Shown here: piece after piece, positions 25,189 to 34,149 of the stretch
Layout of the letters: the number at the start of each line of letters is the position of its first letter
Numbering within the stretch: the stretch's first letter is position 1
The notes under the pieces: generated by a model
Databases searched by the model: none
Told to the model about the DNA's origin: nothing
The model's input: only the letters and a program-made list of their open reading frames with translations
DNA from: Neoalteromonas flava
GTDB taxonomy: Bacteria; Pseudomonadota; Gammaproteobacteria; Enterobacterales; Alteromonadaceae
DNA length: 64,000 bases
Assembly: GCF_002807685.1 (NCBI RefSeq)
Contig: NZ_PEAX01000005.1
Span: forward strand, 62,001-126,000
Reading direction: 5' to 3'
Translations under genes and position numbers: made by a program

Positions 25189-26163
25189 ATGGAATTTTCA
25201 CTATCTCAACTACAAGCAGCAGCCCAGCAGGTGTACCAGTCACAGCCACCAACCCCGCAGTATTCGTGGCCACTCCTCAATGCAATGTTGGGTACAGAAC
25301 TTTGGGTTAAGCATGAAAACCATACGTCTACAGGCGCTTTCAAAGTTCGTGGTGGGATTACCTATTTACAATGGCTAAAGCAACAGTATCCGGAATGCCG
25401 AGGAATTATTACAGCGACCCGCGGAAATCACGGGCAAAGTCAGGCAAGAGCTGCCGCAGCGCTGGGATTATCAGCAACCATTGTGGTTCCCGAAGGCAAT
25501 TCAGTAGAAAAGAATACTGCCATGCGAGCTTTTGGTGCTGAAGTCATTACTTACGGCGCTGACTTTGATAGCGCTAGAGAGCATGCATTAGCGTTGGCGA
25601 CACAGCTCGATCTGATTATGGTGCCTGCATTTCATCGTGAGATTGTCGCTGGTGTGGCGAGCTATGCGCTGGAGTTATTTACGCAGGTCAAAGATATTGA
25701 TCGAGTATACGTACCGATTGGCTGTGGTTCGGGGATCTGCGCGGTGATAGCTGCGCGTGATGCGCTAAAGTTGAAAACCGAAGTGGTTGGGGTGGTTGCA
25801 GAAAACGCCATGGCCGCAAAGATATCCTTTGATACAGGCCGCATTACTTCAACGGATTCTGCGCTAACCTTCGCAGACGGTGTTGCCGTGCGCACACCAG
25901 TGCCCGAAGCGTTCGACATATACTCTCGCGGAGCCAGCCATATTGTGGCCGTGAGCGATACTGAAATAGCCAATGCCATTCGTGCATACTATACCTGTAC
26001 GCACAATATTGCCGAGGGTGCAGGGGCTGCGCCTCTCGCTGCAGCACTGCAAGAAAAGTCGGGGTTGGAGGGTAAAAAAGTGGCTGTAATCCTATGCGGC
26101 GGCAATATTGACAGTCCTGTGATGGCGCAAGTACTCAATGGGCTAACACCAGATATGGGCTAG
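25189..26163 (+). CDS. Threonine/serine dehydratase-like PLP enzyme (short form)
   Basis: 324 aa, fold type II PLP enzyme without a regulatory ACT domain. PLP lysine in STGAFKVRGGITY, TRGNHGQSQARAAA and a glycine loop (PIGCGSGICAV) are present. AAGGAG lies 6 bases before the ATG at 25189. In this subfamily (catabolic threonine dehydratase, serine racemase, hydroxyaspartate dehydratase) the exact substrate cannot be read from sequence. It is distinct from the IlvA at 19874. The last 4 bases overlap the end of the thioesterase-like gene on the other strand. Confidence 0.8.
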   Translation: MEFSLSQLQAAAQQVYQSQPPTPQYSWPLLNAMLGTELWVKHENHTSTGAFKVRGGITYLQWLKQQYPECRGIITATRGNHGQSQARAAAALGLSATIVVPEGNSVEKNTAMRAFGAEVITYGADFDSAREHALALATQLDLIMVPAFHREIVAGVASYALELFTQVKDIDRVYVPIGCGSGICAVIAARDALKLKTEVVGVVAENAMAAKISFDTGRITSTDSALTFADGVAVRTPVPEAFDIYSRGASHIVAVSDTEIANAIRAYYTCTHNIAEGAGAAPLAAALQEKSGLEGKKVAVILCGGNIDSPVMAQVLNGLTPDMG

Positions 26164-26630
26164 GCCTTGGCTTTCTTCTCACTGACCCAAACGGTAATTG
26201 TACCTGTGACCACAACATTGCCATCGGTGTCATAGGCGTTTACGGCAATCGCTAGGTCACCTGGTTGCCATGCGTCGTCAGGCACATTAGCAACACAGCG
26301 AATGTCTGTTGGGGCCTTAGCAGGGTATTCTACAGCCATACTTTTTGGGATCCAGCGCAGATGTTTTGGGATCGAAGCTTCACACATGAACCCCATGGCC
26401 ATTTCTAAACCATTACAGATAGCAATAACATGAGTTGTGCCGATATGGTTTTGCACAATTCGGCGTTTTTTGAAAGTAACCTCACAATGATTGGGGCGCA
26501 GCTCAGTGATCAATGGCGAAATAGTTGAAAAATAGGGCGCTTTGCGGGCAGTAAACCAACTAAATAATTGCCGGCCAAACGGAAACTTTAAGAACTTAGC
26601 GTAGGTGTTCAATACGTAATTTTTGCTCAT
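26160..26630 (-). CDS. Hotdog-fold protein, DUF4442 type (possible acyl-CoA thioesterase)
   Basis: 156 aa. The pattern NHIGTTHVIAICNGLEMAMG, then a strand region with SMAVEYPAKAPTDIRC, resembles DUF4442 hotdog-fold proteins, related to PaaI and YiiD C-terminal thioesterases. The helix N-x-x-G-T-x-H-x-x-A-x-x-x-G is the substrate-binding helix of that fold. Cytoplasmic, no signal peptide. Biochemical role not established for the family. Probably expressed on its own or with the small membrane protein upstream (38 bases). Confidence 0.75.
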   Translation of the reverse strand: MSKNYVLNTYAKFLKFPFGRQLFSWFTARKAPYFSTISPLITELRPNHCEVTFKKRRIVQNHIGTTHVIAICNGLEMAMGFMCEASIPKHLRWIPKSMAVEYPAKAPTDIRCVANVPDDAWQPGDLAIAVNAYDTDGNVVVTGTITVWVSEKKAKA

Positions 26631-26667
26631 AGCTTATTGGCCTTGGTGTTGATGTATTTTTGAGTGA

Positions 26668-26907
26668 TTAGTTGTCTAGAGTTGAGTCACTGGGTAATTT
26701 TGCCGAGTTAAAGCGGTAACCGGTTACCTCAAATATCCAGTCAGTGATAACGTCGCGCCCTGCCAAGCCATAACAAATAAAAGCTATTCCAACACCAAAG
26801 CCAATGAGTTTGCCTAAGGCTGAGAAGTGTTCGGTAACGAGTTGAAAACCAAAGACACTGACAAACATAATTCCCAATAGCAGTCCTAGCAATCGAAGTA
26901 GTTTCAT
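26668..26907 (-). CDS. Small membrane protein, hypothetical
   Basis: 79 aa with two hydrophobic segments (residues 3-22 and 32-52) and a polar C-terminus (ITDWIFEVTGYRFNSAK). CAGGAGAAAG precedes the ATG, a very good ribosome-binding site. It lies 33 bases after slyX on the same strand, so it may belong to the WD40-slyX transcript. No known family recognised. Confidence 0.6.
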   Translation of the reverse strand: MKLLRLLGLLLGIMFVSVFGFQLVTEHFSALGKLIGFGVGIAFICYGLAGRDVITDWIFEVTGYRFNSAKLPSDSTLDN

Positions 26908-26940
26908 TTTCTTTCTCCTGACTCTAAATCATAGTCTGAT

Positions 26941-27162
26941 TTAGTAGTGCGGAGGTGGGGTTTCTTCATCTGCATTGGCAATATTGGATTGTTGCATTGA
27001 TTTTAACTTATCTACCACAAAGCTAAATTTTTTATGCAATTCACTCAATTGCTTTTGCTGCTGCGCTAAGGCCTCATTCAAACTATCAATCGTGTACTCT
27101 TGGAATGCGAGCTTGCTTTGCAACTCATCAATTTGTGTTTGCAATTCAGCATTATTTTGCAT
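26941..27162 (-). CDS. slyX: SlyX family protein
   Basis: 73 aa. A coiled-coil protein with the SlyX pattern: N-terminal IDELQSKLAFQEYTIDSLNE, heptads to residue 55, and the proline-rich ending TPPPHY, which is diagnostic. Cellular role unknown; in other gammaproteobacteria the gene is often near an FKBP-type isomerase gene (slyD or fkpA), and here an fkpA-like gene indeed lies 1.1 kb away. Its start overlaps the end of the WD40 gene by 11 bases, suggesting coupling. Confidence 0.88.
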   Translation of the reverse strand: MQNNAELQTQIDELQSKLAFQEYTIDSLNEALAQQQKQLSELHKKFSFVVDKLKSMQQSNIANADEETPPPHY

Positions 27163-28129
27163 CGTCGATGCTCCATCTTTCAGCGAGACCGCTGCTACTT
27201 TCGGTGACTATTTGCTGCGGATTAATAAATCCGACTGCGTGCACGACTGCGGTGCGCAATGCGGCTTTTTCATTCGGAGCTACCTTCCACTCTTGAATTT
27301 CTTGGCCGTCAGCAACGTTCCATAAATTGACTCTGCGCGTTGGGCTTCCGGTAAGTAACCACTTACCATCGTCAGAAAATACTGCATCTGTGAATATCTG
27401 TTGGCGCACAAAAATATCTAATGAACTTAATCTTGTACCTGATTGAGCGTCCCAGATATGGGCGTTATTTGTGCTGTCTGCGGTAAATACGTAGCGCCCT
27501 TGATCATCAAGAGCAACCTTCGTGACTCGTTGAGGGTGAGTAAATGTATGGATAATTTGGCCAGTATCTGTACTCCACAAGTAAGCGACGTAATCATTGC
27601 TGCCGGACAACGCAAACTTACCATTAGGAGACAAATCAACGCTATTCACTTTTTCTTGATGACCCATAAACTCCAGCCGGCGCCCGCTGTTGGGTTCAAA
27701 ATACATGATTTTACCGTTGCTACGCGCCACAAGAATGCCATTGCCTTGATTGCTAACTGCAACATCGCGAATCGCGCTTTCATCAATTCGCCAAAAGCCA
27801 ATCGGCTCGCCAGATTCGACACTCCACAATGCAAACGCAGTTCGATCAGAGGTAACAATGTGCGAATTATCAGCGCTGATATGCAAGTTAGTGACGATAT
27901 TGACGCCATCGCCTTGGTGGTGCCACTCAAATAGAGCTTCTTCGGTTTTTAGGTTCCATACAGTGATCCCGTTGTCCACGCTCGACACGACCGCCAGAGA
28001 GCCGTCGGGTGAAACGTCGGCAGCCATAGAGCCAGCTTCTGCATGCAGAATTTCACTCTGTGCACTGGATGACACACCGCCACAGCCTTGCAGCCAGCAA
28101 AACATCAATAGTAGCACGCTTAGGCGCAT
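27152..28129 (-). CDS. WD40-repeat lipoprotein
   Basis: About 325 aa. Lipoprotein signal (MRLSVLLLMFCWLQGC, Cys16). The rest is a seven-blade-like beta propeller with recurring D-V-S-x-D-G-x-hhh-S, W-x-h-x-x-G and LWSTDTGQ units, as in WD40 proteins. The start is put at MRLSVLL (28129), not the longer frame at 28159, because it gives a clean signal. It is probably a scaffold in the outer membrane or periplasm; partner unknown. It overlaps slyX downstream and is divergent from the fkpA-like gene. Confidence 0.8.
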   Translation of the reverse strand: MRLSVLLLMFCWLQGCGGVSSSAQSEILHAEAGSMAADVSPDGSLAVVSSVDNGITVWNLKTEEALFEWHHQGDGVNIVTNLHISADNSHIVTSDRTAFALWSVESGEPIGFWRIDESAIRDVAVSNQGNGILVARSNGKIMYFEPNSGRRLEFMGHQEKVNSVDLSPNGKFALSGSNDYVAYLWSTDTGQIIHTFTHPQRVTKVALDDQGRYVFTADSTNNAHIWDAQSGTRLSSLDIFVRQQIFTDAVFSDDGKWLLTGSPTRRVNLWNVADGQEIQEWKVAPNEKAALRTAVVHAVGFINPQQIVTESSSGLAERWSIDDAK

Positions 28130-28269
28130 TGTTCGGTTCTGGTGATTCGGGTTTATCATGCTTTGGGGTTTCGCTTTAGGTGCTTAAAGATTACCATACC
28201 CTGCGTTTTTGATTTCAAAATTTTATAATGCATTGCGCTATATTCATAAAAATACAGGAGACTCACTAC

Positions 28270-29031
28270 ATGAGATTATCACTTGTTGCTGCTACATCGT
28301 TGATGGCATTAGGTTTATCAGCATGCCAACCGCAGTCGAGCGAACAAGCAACAGACAGTGCACCAGCAGAAACTGCAAGCACTACAGACATGAGCCCAGC
28401 ACAAAATCAGGCGTATGCCATTGGTGCAAGCATGGGAACCTACGTTGTTAATCGCGCGACAGAAACTGAAAAATACGGAATGACATTTGACCGTGAAGCG
28501 GTAATGCAAGGCTTTAAAGATGCACTTGCTGGCAACTCTAAGTTCACCGTTGAAGAGATGCAGACTTTGGCCCGCGCGGCAGACGCTAGCTTGCAGGAGA
28601 AGCAACAGGCTGCCGCTCAAGACGTGGCGCAGCAAAACATTGAAGCAGGTAAAGCCTTTCTAGCAGAAAACGCTAAGAAAGAAGGGGTGATGACGACTGA
28701 ATCAGGATTACAATACGAAGTCCTGTCTGCTGGAGAGGGAGCCTCACCAACAGCTGAAGACACTGTTACCGTGCATTACCGTGGGACGTTATTAGATGGT
28801 ACTGAGTTTGATTCATCTTACAAACGTAACGAACCAGCTTCATTTCCTTTATCTCGCGTTATTGCCGGCTGGACCGAAGGCGTTCAGTTGATGAAGGAAG
28901 GTGGTAAGTTCCGTTTTTATATCCCGTCAGAGCTTGCATATGGTGAGCGCGCTACGGGTGCAATAACGCCAAACTCAACATTGATTTTTGATGTGGAGTT
29001 ACTTGAAGTGAAAAAAGCAGACGCTGAATAA
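28270..29031 (+). CDS. fkpA: FKBP-type peptidyl-prolyl isomerase, FkpA-like lipoprotein
   Basis: About 253 aa. Signal MRLSLVAATSLMALGLSAC with a lipobox cysteine; the ATG at 28270 follows ACAGGAG. An N-terminal dimerization domain (helices, residues 45-135) and a C-terminal FKBP domain (VTVHYRGTLLDGTEFDSSY, FPLSRVIAGWTEGVQLM, IPSELAYGER) are clear. It assists folding in the periplasm and has chaperone activity in E. coli. Being a lipoprotein differs from E. coli FkpA, so the gene symbol is used in a family sense. Followed by a strong terminator. Confidence 0.88.
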   Translation: MRLSLVAATSLMALGLSACQPQSSEQATDSAPAETASTTDMSPAQNQAYAIGASMGTYVVNRATETEKYGMTFDREAVMQGFKDALAGNSKFTVEEMQTLARAADASLQEKQQAAAQDVAQQNIEAGKAFLAENAKKEGVMTTESGLQYEVLSAGEGASPTAEDTVTVHYRGTLLDGTEFDSSYKRNEPASFPLSRVIAGWTEGVQLMKEGGKFRFYIPSELAYGERATGAITPNSTLIFDVELLEVKKADAE

Positions 29032-29046
29032 ACAACACACAAAACA

Positions 29047-29084
29047 AAGCCGGAGAGTAAATTGTACTTTCCGGCTTATTTTTT
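29047..29084 (+). terminator. Rho-independent terminator of the fkpA-like gene
   Basis: A 13-bp stem with one G-T pair (29047-29059 with 29065-29077), 5-base loop and a T-rich tail (TTATTTTTT). About 16 bases after the stop codon. Confidence 0.9.
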
Positions 29085-29301
29085 AAAGGCTGCTCCTTGC
29101 CTACCTTAAATCCCTCTCGCCACTAGCAGCGCTCATACACTCTAGGGCTACACGCTGAATACGCATTCAGGTTATCAAGTATCGTAACAAACTTGCTACG
29201 TACTTAAAGTATAGCGTCTAGCCGAAACTCCATTGGAATGCTTTGCTATAAAAAAAGCACTCAAAATGCCCTAGAGGAATTTGTAGTAAATTCAGTGATT
29301 T

Positions 29302-29547
29302 TCATTCACTACTTCGTCGCATAATGATGCGGCCCATTTTCCCAAACAGCACCCCACCTAAGAAAAACCACAAGTTATGCAGCGTAAAACTATTGACGAA
29401 TCCATCAATAATGGCGGCAACGACAACTAACCCTCCAGTGAGATAGAGTAAAAATCCTAACAATGAAAAAATCACTGTCCAAGTGCTCTGGGGTTTCTTC
29501 CTTGAAATCAACAATGAGTGATTTGAATTCTGGTGTGTCGATTTCAC
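29302..29547 (-). CDS. Small membrane protein, hypothetical
   Basis: 81 aa, starting from GTG 29547, with AAGGTA about 7 bases upstream. Two hydrophobic segments (residues 22-45 and 52-70) lie between a basic N-terminus (SRKKPQSTW) and a basic C-terminus (GRIIMRRSSE). No family recognised. Lies between fkpA and greB on the other strand; the stretch 29085-29300 left of it holds no other gene or clear structure. Confidence 0.5.
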   Translation of the reverse strand: MKSTHQNSNHSLLISRKKPQSTWTVIFSLLGFLLYLTGGLVVVAAIIDGFVNSFTLHNLWFFLGGVLFGKMGRIIMRRSSE

Positions 29548-29701
29548 GCGGGTTACCTTGTTAATAAGTCCTTACCTTATAGTTCTATTAAGCCTGAAAT
29601 GGTTCAAAAAACAATCGTTTTTTTACGCAAGCAGACAAAACTTGACTTACCTAATGTGCCTGAAAGATATTATCGGCAACTTAACGCTGACCTTAAACTC
29701 A

Positions 29702-30175
29702 ATGAGAACACCGCTAATTACACGACAAGGCTACAATCAATTGCGTGATGAGCTAGACAACCTGTGGCGTGTTGAACGGCCAGAAATTACGCGGAAAGTC
29801 ACCTGGGCTGCCAGCCTTGGAGATCGCAGTGAGAATGCTGATTACCAATATAATAAGAGGAAGTTACGCGAGATCGACCGCCGCGTACGCTATTTGCGCA
29901 AAGCACTTGAAAACCTGAAAGTTGTTGATTATGACCCAGTGCAGGAAGGCAAGGTGTTTTTTGGTGCGTGGTGTAAATTGGAGCGTGAGGACGGTAAGGA
30001 GTTAACCATTCATATTGTTGGCTACGATGAAATATTTGGCCAATCACAGTGCATTTCCATAGACAGTCCAATGGCTCGAGCACTGTTGGGCAAGTCGGTA
30101 GATGATGACGTTGTTGTGAAAACTGAAGCGCAAAGTGCTGAATGGACCATTCTCGACATTTGGTACGAGTCTTAA
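29702..30175 (+). CDS. greB: Transcription elongation factor GreB
   Basis: 157 aa. Start at ATG 29702 (MRTPLITRQGYNQL); the longer frame at 29558 is rejected because family members start exactly here. Contains the N-terminal coiled coil with the acidic tip loop (ASLGDRSENADYQYNK), used to enter the RNA polymerase secondary channel and stimulate transcript cleavage, and the C-terminal FKBP-like domain (GYDEIFGQ, SIDSPMARALLGK). Length and residues match E. coli GreB closely, including KVTWAASLGDRSENAD. Confidence 0.95.
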   Translation: MRTPLITRQGYNQLRDELDNLWRVERPEITRKVTWAASLGDRSENADYQYNKRKLREIDRRVRYLRKALENLKVVDYDPVQEGKVFFGAWCKLEREDGKELTIHIVGYDEIFGQSQCISIDSPMARALLGKSVDDDVVVKTEAQSAEWTILDIWYES

Positions 30176-30314
30176 ACGGTCACGCGATGCTGCACATTTA
30201 ATCTAAATCAAGCCTAGGCAAGTGGGGTGAAAGTGCTATAATTTAGCTCGGTTTTACGCCTACATTTTCAACGTTTCTAACTATCCATTTCCTTACACGT
30301 TTTTCGAGACAATT

Positions 30315-32609
30315 ATGCTTATCAACAAAATAGCAACCGAGCTCGGCGTCAAAGCTGAGCAAGTTCAATCTGCTGTATCCTTACTCGATGGTGGTGCTAC
30401 CGTGCCCTTTATTGCACGCTATCGGAAAGAAGCCACTCAAGGATTAGACGATACTCAGTTGCGCTTCCTCGAGCAACGTTTAGGTTACCTCCGAGAGTTG
30501 GAAGATCGTCGCGGCGTTATCTTGCGCACTATCGATGAGCAAGAGAAGCTTTCTCCTGAGTTAAAGCAGAAACTACTCGCAGCAGAAAGCAAAACGGAAC
30601 TTGAAGATCTTTACTTACCCTTTAAGCCAAAACGACGCACCAAGGGGCAAATTGCCATTGAGGCCGGGTTGCTGCCATTGGCCGAGAGCTTGTTCGAGAA
30701 CTTAGCTCTAGACCCAGTCACTGAGGCTGAGAAGTTTATCAATGCTGATGCTGGCATTGTCGACAGTAAAGCAGCCCTAGACGGTGCTAAATTTATTTTG
30801 ATTGAACGCTTTGCTGAAGATGCAGAGTTGTTAGCTAAATTACGCCAGTATCTTAATCGCGAAGCGCACATAACCAGCGAAGTGATTAAAGGCAAAGAGA
30901 ACGACGGTGCTAAGTTTAAAGACTATTTTGCGCACTCCGAGAAAATCGATAACGCGCCGTCACATCGGGCGCTAGCAATGTTTCGCGGGCGTAATGAAGG
31001 GTTTTTGCAGCTTAAACTCAATGCAGATCCGCAACAAGAAGAGGTGCGACAGTCGTATTGTGAAGAATTGATAGCAAAGCATTTGAATTTTCAACCCAAA
31101 GGGTTGCCCGCTGATAACTGGATGGCACAGGTCATCCAATGGACTTGGCGAATTAAGCTGCAGCTGCACCTGGAGACTGAGTTATTCGCTGCTCTGCGAG
31201 AGCGAGCTGAGACAGATGCGATTGATGTTTTTGCCAAAAATTTAAAAGATTTATTAATGGCAGCTCCAGCGGGACAAAAAGTGACAATGGGCTTAGATCC
31301 AGGTTTGCGCACAGGCGTGAAATTGGCGATTGTCGATGCGACGGGGAAAGTCGTACACACCACGACCATTTTCCCTCACGCTCCGCAAAATCAATGGGAC
31401 AAATCCAGCCGTACACTGGAAACCTTATGCAAGCAGTTTAAAGTTGAACTCATCAGCATAGGGAATGGCACGGGTTCGCGAGAAACTGATCAACTCGTCA
31501 GCGAGATGCTCGGTAAGGCGCAACTGAACGTGCAAAAAATTATGGTTAGTGAGGCTGGTGCTTCCGTTTACTCGGCGTCAGCTCTGGCGTCTAATGAATT
31601 GCCGGAGCTAGACGTTTCATTGCGTGGTGCAGTGTCGATCGCGCGACGGTTACAGGATCCGTTAGCGGAGTTGGTAAAAATAGAACCTAAAGCGATCGGT
31701 GTCGGACAATACCAGCATGATGTTAGTCAAAGCCACTTGGCCAAAGCTCTAGACAATACGATTGAGGATTGTGTAAATGCCGTTGGAGTTGATCTCAATA
31801 CGGCTTCTCCTGCTTTGCTTAGCTATGTGTCAGGATTGAACAAGACTCTCGCGAGTAACATTGTTAATCATCGCGACCAACTGGGCGGCTTTACTGAACG
31901 TAGCGAGTTATTGAAGGTTGAGCGCTTAGGACCCAAAGCCTATGAACAAGCCGCAGGATTTTTACGCATCGTGAATGGGAGTAATCCGCTGGATGCATCT
32001 GCAGTGCACCCCGAATCATACCCAGTGGTCGATAAAATCATCGATATGACGCGACTGGCGGTAAATGAAGTTATCGCCAATGATGATATTTTGCGCCAAG
32101 TAGATATCAATGCATTAGTGGACGAGCGCTTTGGGTTACCTACCGTAAAAGATATTATTGCTGAACTTAAAAAACCTGGTCGGGACCCGCGTCCAGAATT
32201 TAAAACTGCACGCTTCAAAGCAGGGGTTAATACCATCAATGATTTAACTGAAGGGATGATCCTCGAAGGGGTAGTGACTAATGTTGCCAACTTTGGTGCA
32301 TTTGTCGATGTCGGTGTGCATCAAGATGGATTAGTTCATATTTCTGCGTTGACCAACAAATTCATCAAAGACCCAAGGGAAGTGGTGAAAGCTGGGGATA
32401 TCGTTAAAGTCAAAGTGCTGGAGGTTGACGTACAGCGCAAACGCATTGCATTCACAATGCGCCTTGACGACCAACCGGTAGTGAAAGAACAGGCTAGCAA
32501 GCGTGACAAAACTAGCCGCAGTCAGCGTCCAAAACCAGGGCCTAAGGCGGCTAATGCGGCGATGGGAAATGCTTTTGCAGATGCATTTGCAAAGGCTAAG
32601 AAGTCGTAG
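30315..32609 (+). CDS. tex: Tex-family S1 RNA-binding transcription accessory protein
   Basis: 764 aa. Domain order fits Tex: helical N-terminus (residues 1-300), YqgF/RNase-H-like core ([16 protein letters not shown]), helix-hairpin-helix ([19 protein letters not shown]), and a C-terminal S1 domain ([18 protein letters not shown]). It binds nucleic acid and is linked to transcription and expression of particular genes; exact role is unclear. A basic tail follows S1. In several gammaproteobacteria tex lies next to greB, as here. Its 3' end overlaps the convergent GGDEF gene by 14 bases. Confidence 0.95.
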   Translation: MLINKIATELGVKAEQVQSAVSLLDGGATVPFIARYRKEATQGLDDTQLRFLEQRLGYLRELEDRRGVILRTIDEQEKLSPELKQKLLAAESKTELEDLYLPFKPKRRTKGQIAIEAGLLPLAESLFENLALDPVTEAEKFINADAGIVDSKAALDGAKFILIERFAEDAELLAKLRQYLNREAHITSEVIKGKENDGAKFKDYFAHSEKIDNAPSHRALAMFRGRNEGFLQLKLNADPQQEEVRQSYCEELIAKHLNFQPKGLPADNWMAQVIQWTWRIKLQLHLETELFAALRERAETDAIDVFAKNLKDLLMAAPAGQKVTMGLDPGLRTGVKLAIVDATGKVVHTTTIFPHAPQNQWDKSSRTLETLCKQFKVELISIGNGTGSRETDQLVSEMLGKAQLNVQKIMVSEAGASVYSASALASNELPELDVSLRGAVSIARRLQDPLAELVKIEPKAIGVGQYQHDVSQSHLAKALDNTIEDCVNAVGVDLNTASPALLSYVSGLNKTLASNIVNHRDQLGGFTERSELLKVERLGPKAYEQAAGFLRIVNGSNPLDASAVHPESYPVVDKIIDMTRLAVNEVIANDDILRQVDINALVDERFGLPTVKDIIAELKKPGRDPRPEFKTARFKAGVNTINDLTEGMILEGVVTNVANFGAFVDVGVHQDGLVHISALTNKFIKDPREVVKAGDIVKVKVLEVDVQRKRIAFTMRLDDQPVVKEQASKRDKTSRSQRPKPGPKAANAAMGNAFADAFAKAKKS

Positions 32610-34140
32610 CTTTAAGTTCTTGCTTATGCTGGTACATATTGAGGTCGGCGCTTTGCAGCATGGACGCTAAGTTTGCTTGCTCGACCTCAACCACATGGTT
32701 ACCGACGGCTGCAGACAATGGCAAGGCTTGCCCATCAATCCATACGTCACGTTGCTGTAGCTTTTGTGCATAGCGTTGCCGGATGCGCTTGGCATGAGCA
32801 TGAGTGATGGCATGTGCAAAAACCACAAATTCATCGCCACCAAAACGACCCACTATATCGCCTTCGCGCGTTTGATGACGCAAGATCTTTGCAAAGGTTT
32901 GTAGTACCTTGTCGCCAAATGTATGGCCTCTATCGTCATTGATAGACTTAAAGTCATTGAGGTCAATGAATAACAGTAGAAATACCCCATCCCTGTCTCT
33001 ATAGCGGTCAATCTTGCGTTGTACAGCCATTTCCCAGCCGCGTCGATTCAGCAATCGACACAAGGGGTCTTCAGATGCTGTGAGGAATGCATGGGCTTTC
33101 TCGACCTCAAGGTGTTTGACTTTTTCACTGGCGGCATAAGCAAACAAGAATGACTCAATGGCGGTTGAAACAATAAGTCCGTAGCGGGTTAAGAAAATAC
33201 TTAAATCGTTAAGCCAAACTCGAAATAGCATAGCGATGAAAACAATAGCTAGTGCGCAAAAAACAATGTTGGCAGTATGGATGCGCTGCACAGCGGCATA
33301 ACCTGAAATAACAAATAGACTGAAAATTACAGCTAATGTCGTCCATGCCATCATCAATCCCAGACCTTTTGTGCTCAGCGCAGGTGCAAAGAAAATGAGT
33401 ATCCCGAGACTCATAACGGCGGCCGCTGCACCGATAATAGCGAGATAAAGATGTCGATTAATTAGCAGCTTTAAATCTAGTAGACGGGCTAGAAATAAGG
33501 TTGCAAAGAAAACCACGCAACCGGCTAAAAGCGATTGGTTTGCGATGTCATTTTGCCAACTGCCAAGTGGCAGAAAATAGTTAAGTAGTCCTTCTTGCAA
33601 GCTGAAAAAGGCAGCAACGAAAAATAAGTATGCACTGTACGCGTAAAAACCAGATTGTTTGATGCCTCGACCCAATAGCCCGACATACATCGCAAGTCCA
33701 ATAGCGAAACCGACAAACAGAAATAACGCTATAGTGTGGCTGGTAATGCGCTGATTAAACTCGGTGATAGATTCCAAATACAGGAGGTAGGGACGACTGC
33801 GTTGGCTGTCTATATTGACCGTTAAGGTTAAATCATCGCTGGCAGGCAATAGGACACTATAAAAATGGCTGTTTTGACGCTCTAATGGCACTGGTGAGGG
33901 GCTCTGAATGATTACTGAGCTTAAGCCGACTAGGGGCAGACTAAGTACGCTGGGTTGTGATAAGCGACATTGCAACTGCAAGACATTGCTACCTTCGACC
34001 AACTTTACATTATCGGATTGCACATTAGAAATTAAACCGCCACTTTGGGTCCGGCAAAAACCGACGTCGGCTTGCGACCAAGCGAGCTCCGCATGCAGAA
34101 AGCATAAGAATAACGCTAAATTAACGAGAGCTCGTTGCAT
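32596..34140 (-). CDS. Diguanylate cyclase with 7TMR-DISM-type membrane sensor
   Basis: 514 aa. Signal peptide ([16 protein letters not shown]), a periplasmic beta-rich domain to about residue 130, then seven hydrophobic helices (about 135-335), then GGDEF. The active site GRFGGDEF is intact, and an RxxD inhibitory site (REGD) lies exactly 5 residues in front, so it should synthesise c-di-GMP with product feedback. AAGGTG precedes the ATG. It follows the GspE-type ATPase gene by only 9 bases on the same strand; the pair looks like one operon. Confidence 0.9.
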   Translation of the reverse strand: MQRALVNLALFLCFLHAELAWSQADVGFCRTQSGGLISNVQSDNVKLVEGSNVLQLQCRLSQPSVLSLPLVGLSSVIIQSPSPVPLERQNSHFYSVLLPASDDLTLTVNIDSQRSRPYLLYLESITEFNQRITSHTIALFLFVGFAIGLAMYVGLLGRGIKQSGFYAYSAYLFFVAAFFSLQEGLLNYFLPLGSWQNDIANQSLLAGCVVFFATLFLARLLDLKLLINRHLYLAIIGAAAAVMSLGILIFFAPALSTKGLGLMMAWTTLAVIFSLFVISGYAAVQRIHTANIVFCALAIVFIAMLFRVWLNDLSIFLTRYGLIVSTAIESFLFAYAASEKVKHLEVEKAHAFLTASEDPLCRLLNRRGWEMAVQRKIDRYRDRDGVFLLLFIDLNDFKSINDDRGHTFGDKVLQTFAKILRHQTREGDIVGRFGGDEFVVFAHAITHAHAKRIRQRYAQKLQQRDVWIDGQALPLSAAVGNHVVEVEQANLASMLQSADLNMYQHKQELKATTS

Positions 34141-34149
34141 GTGTGCACC

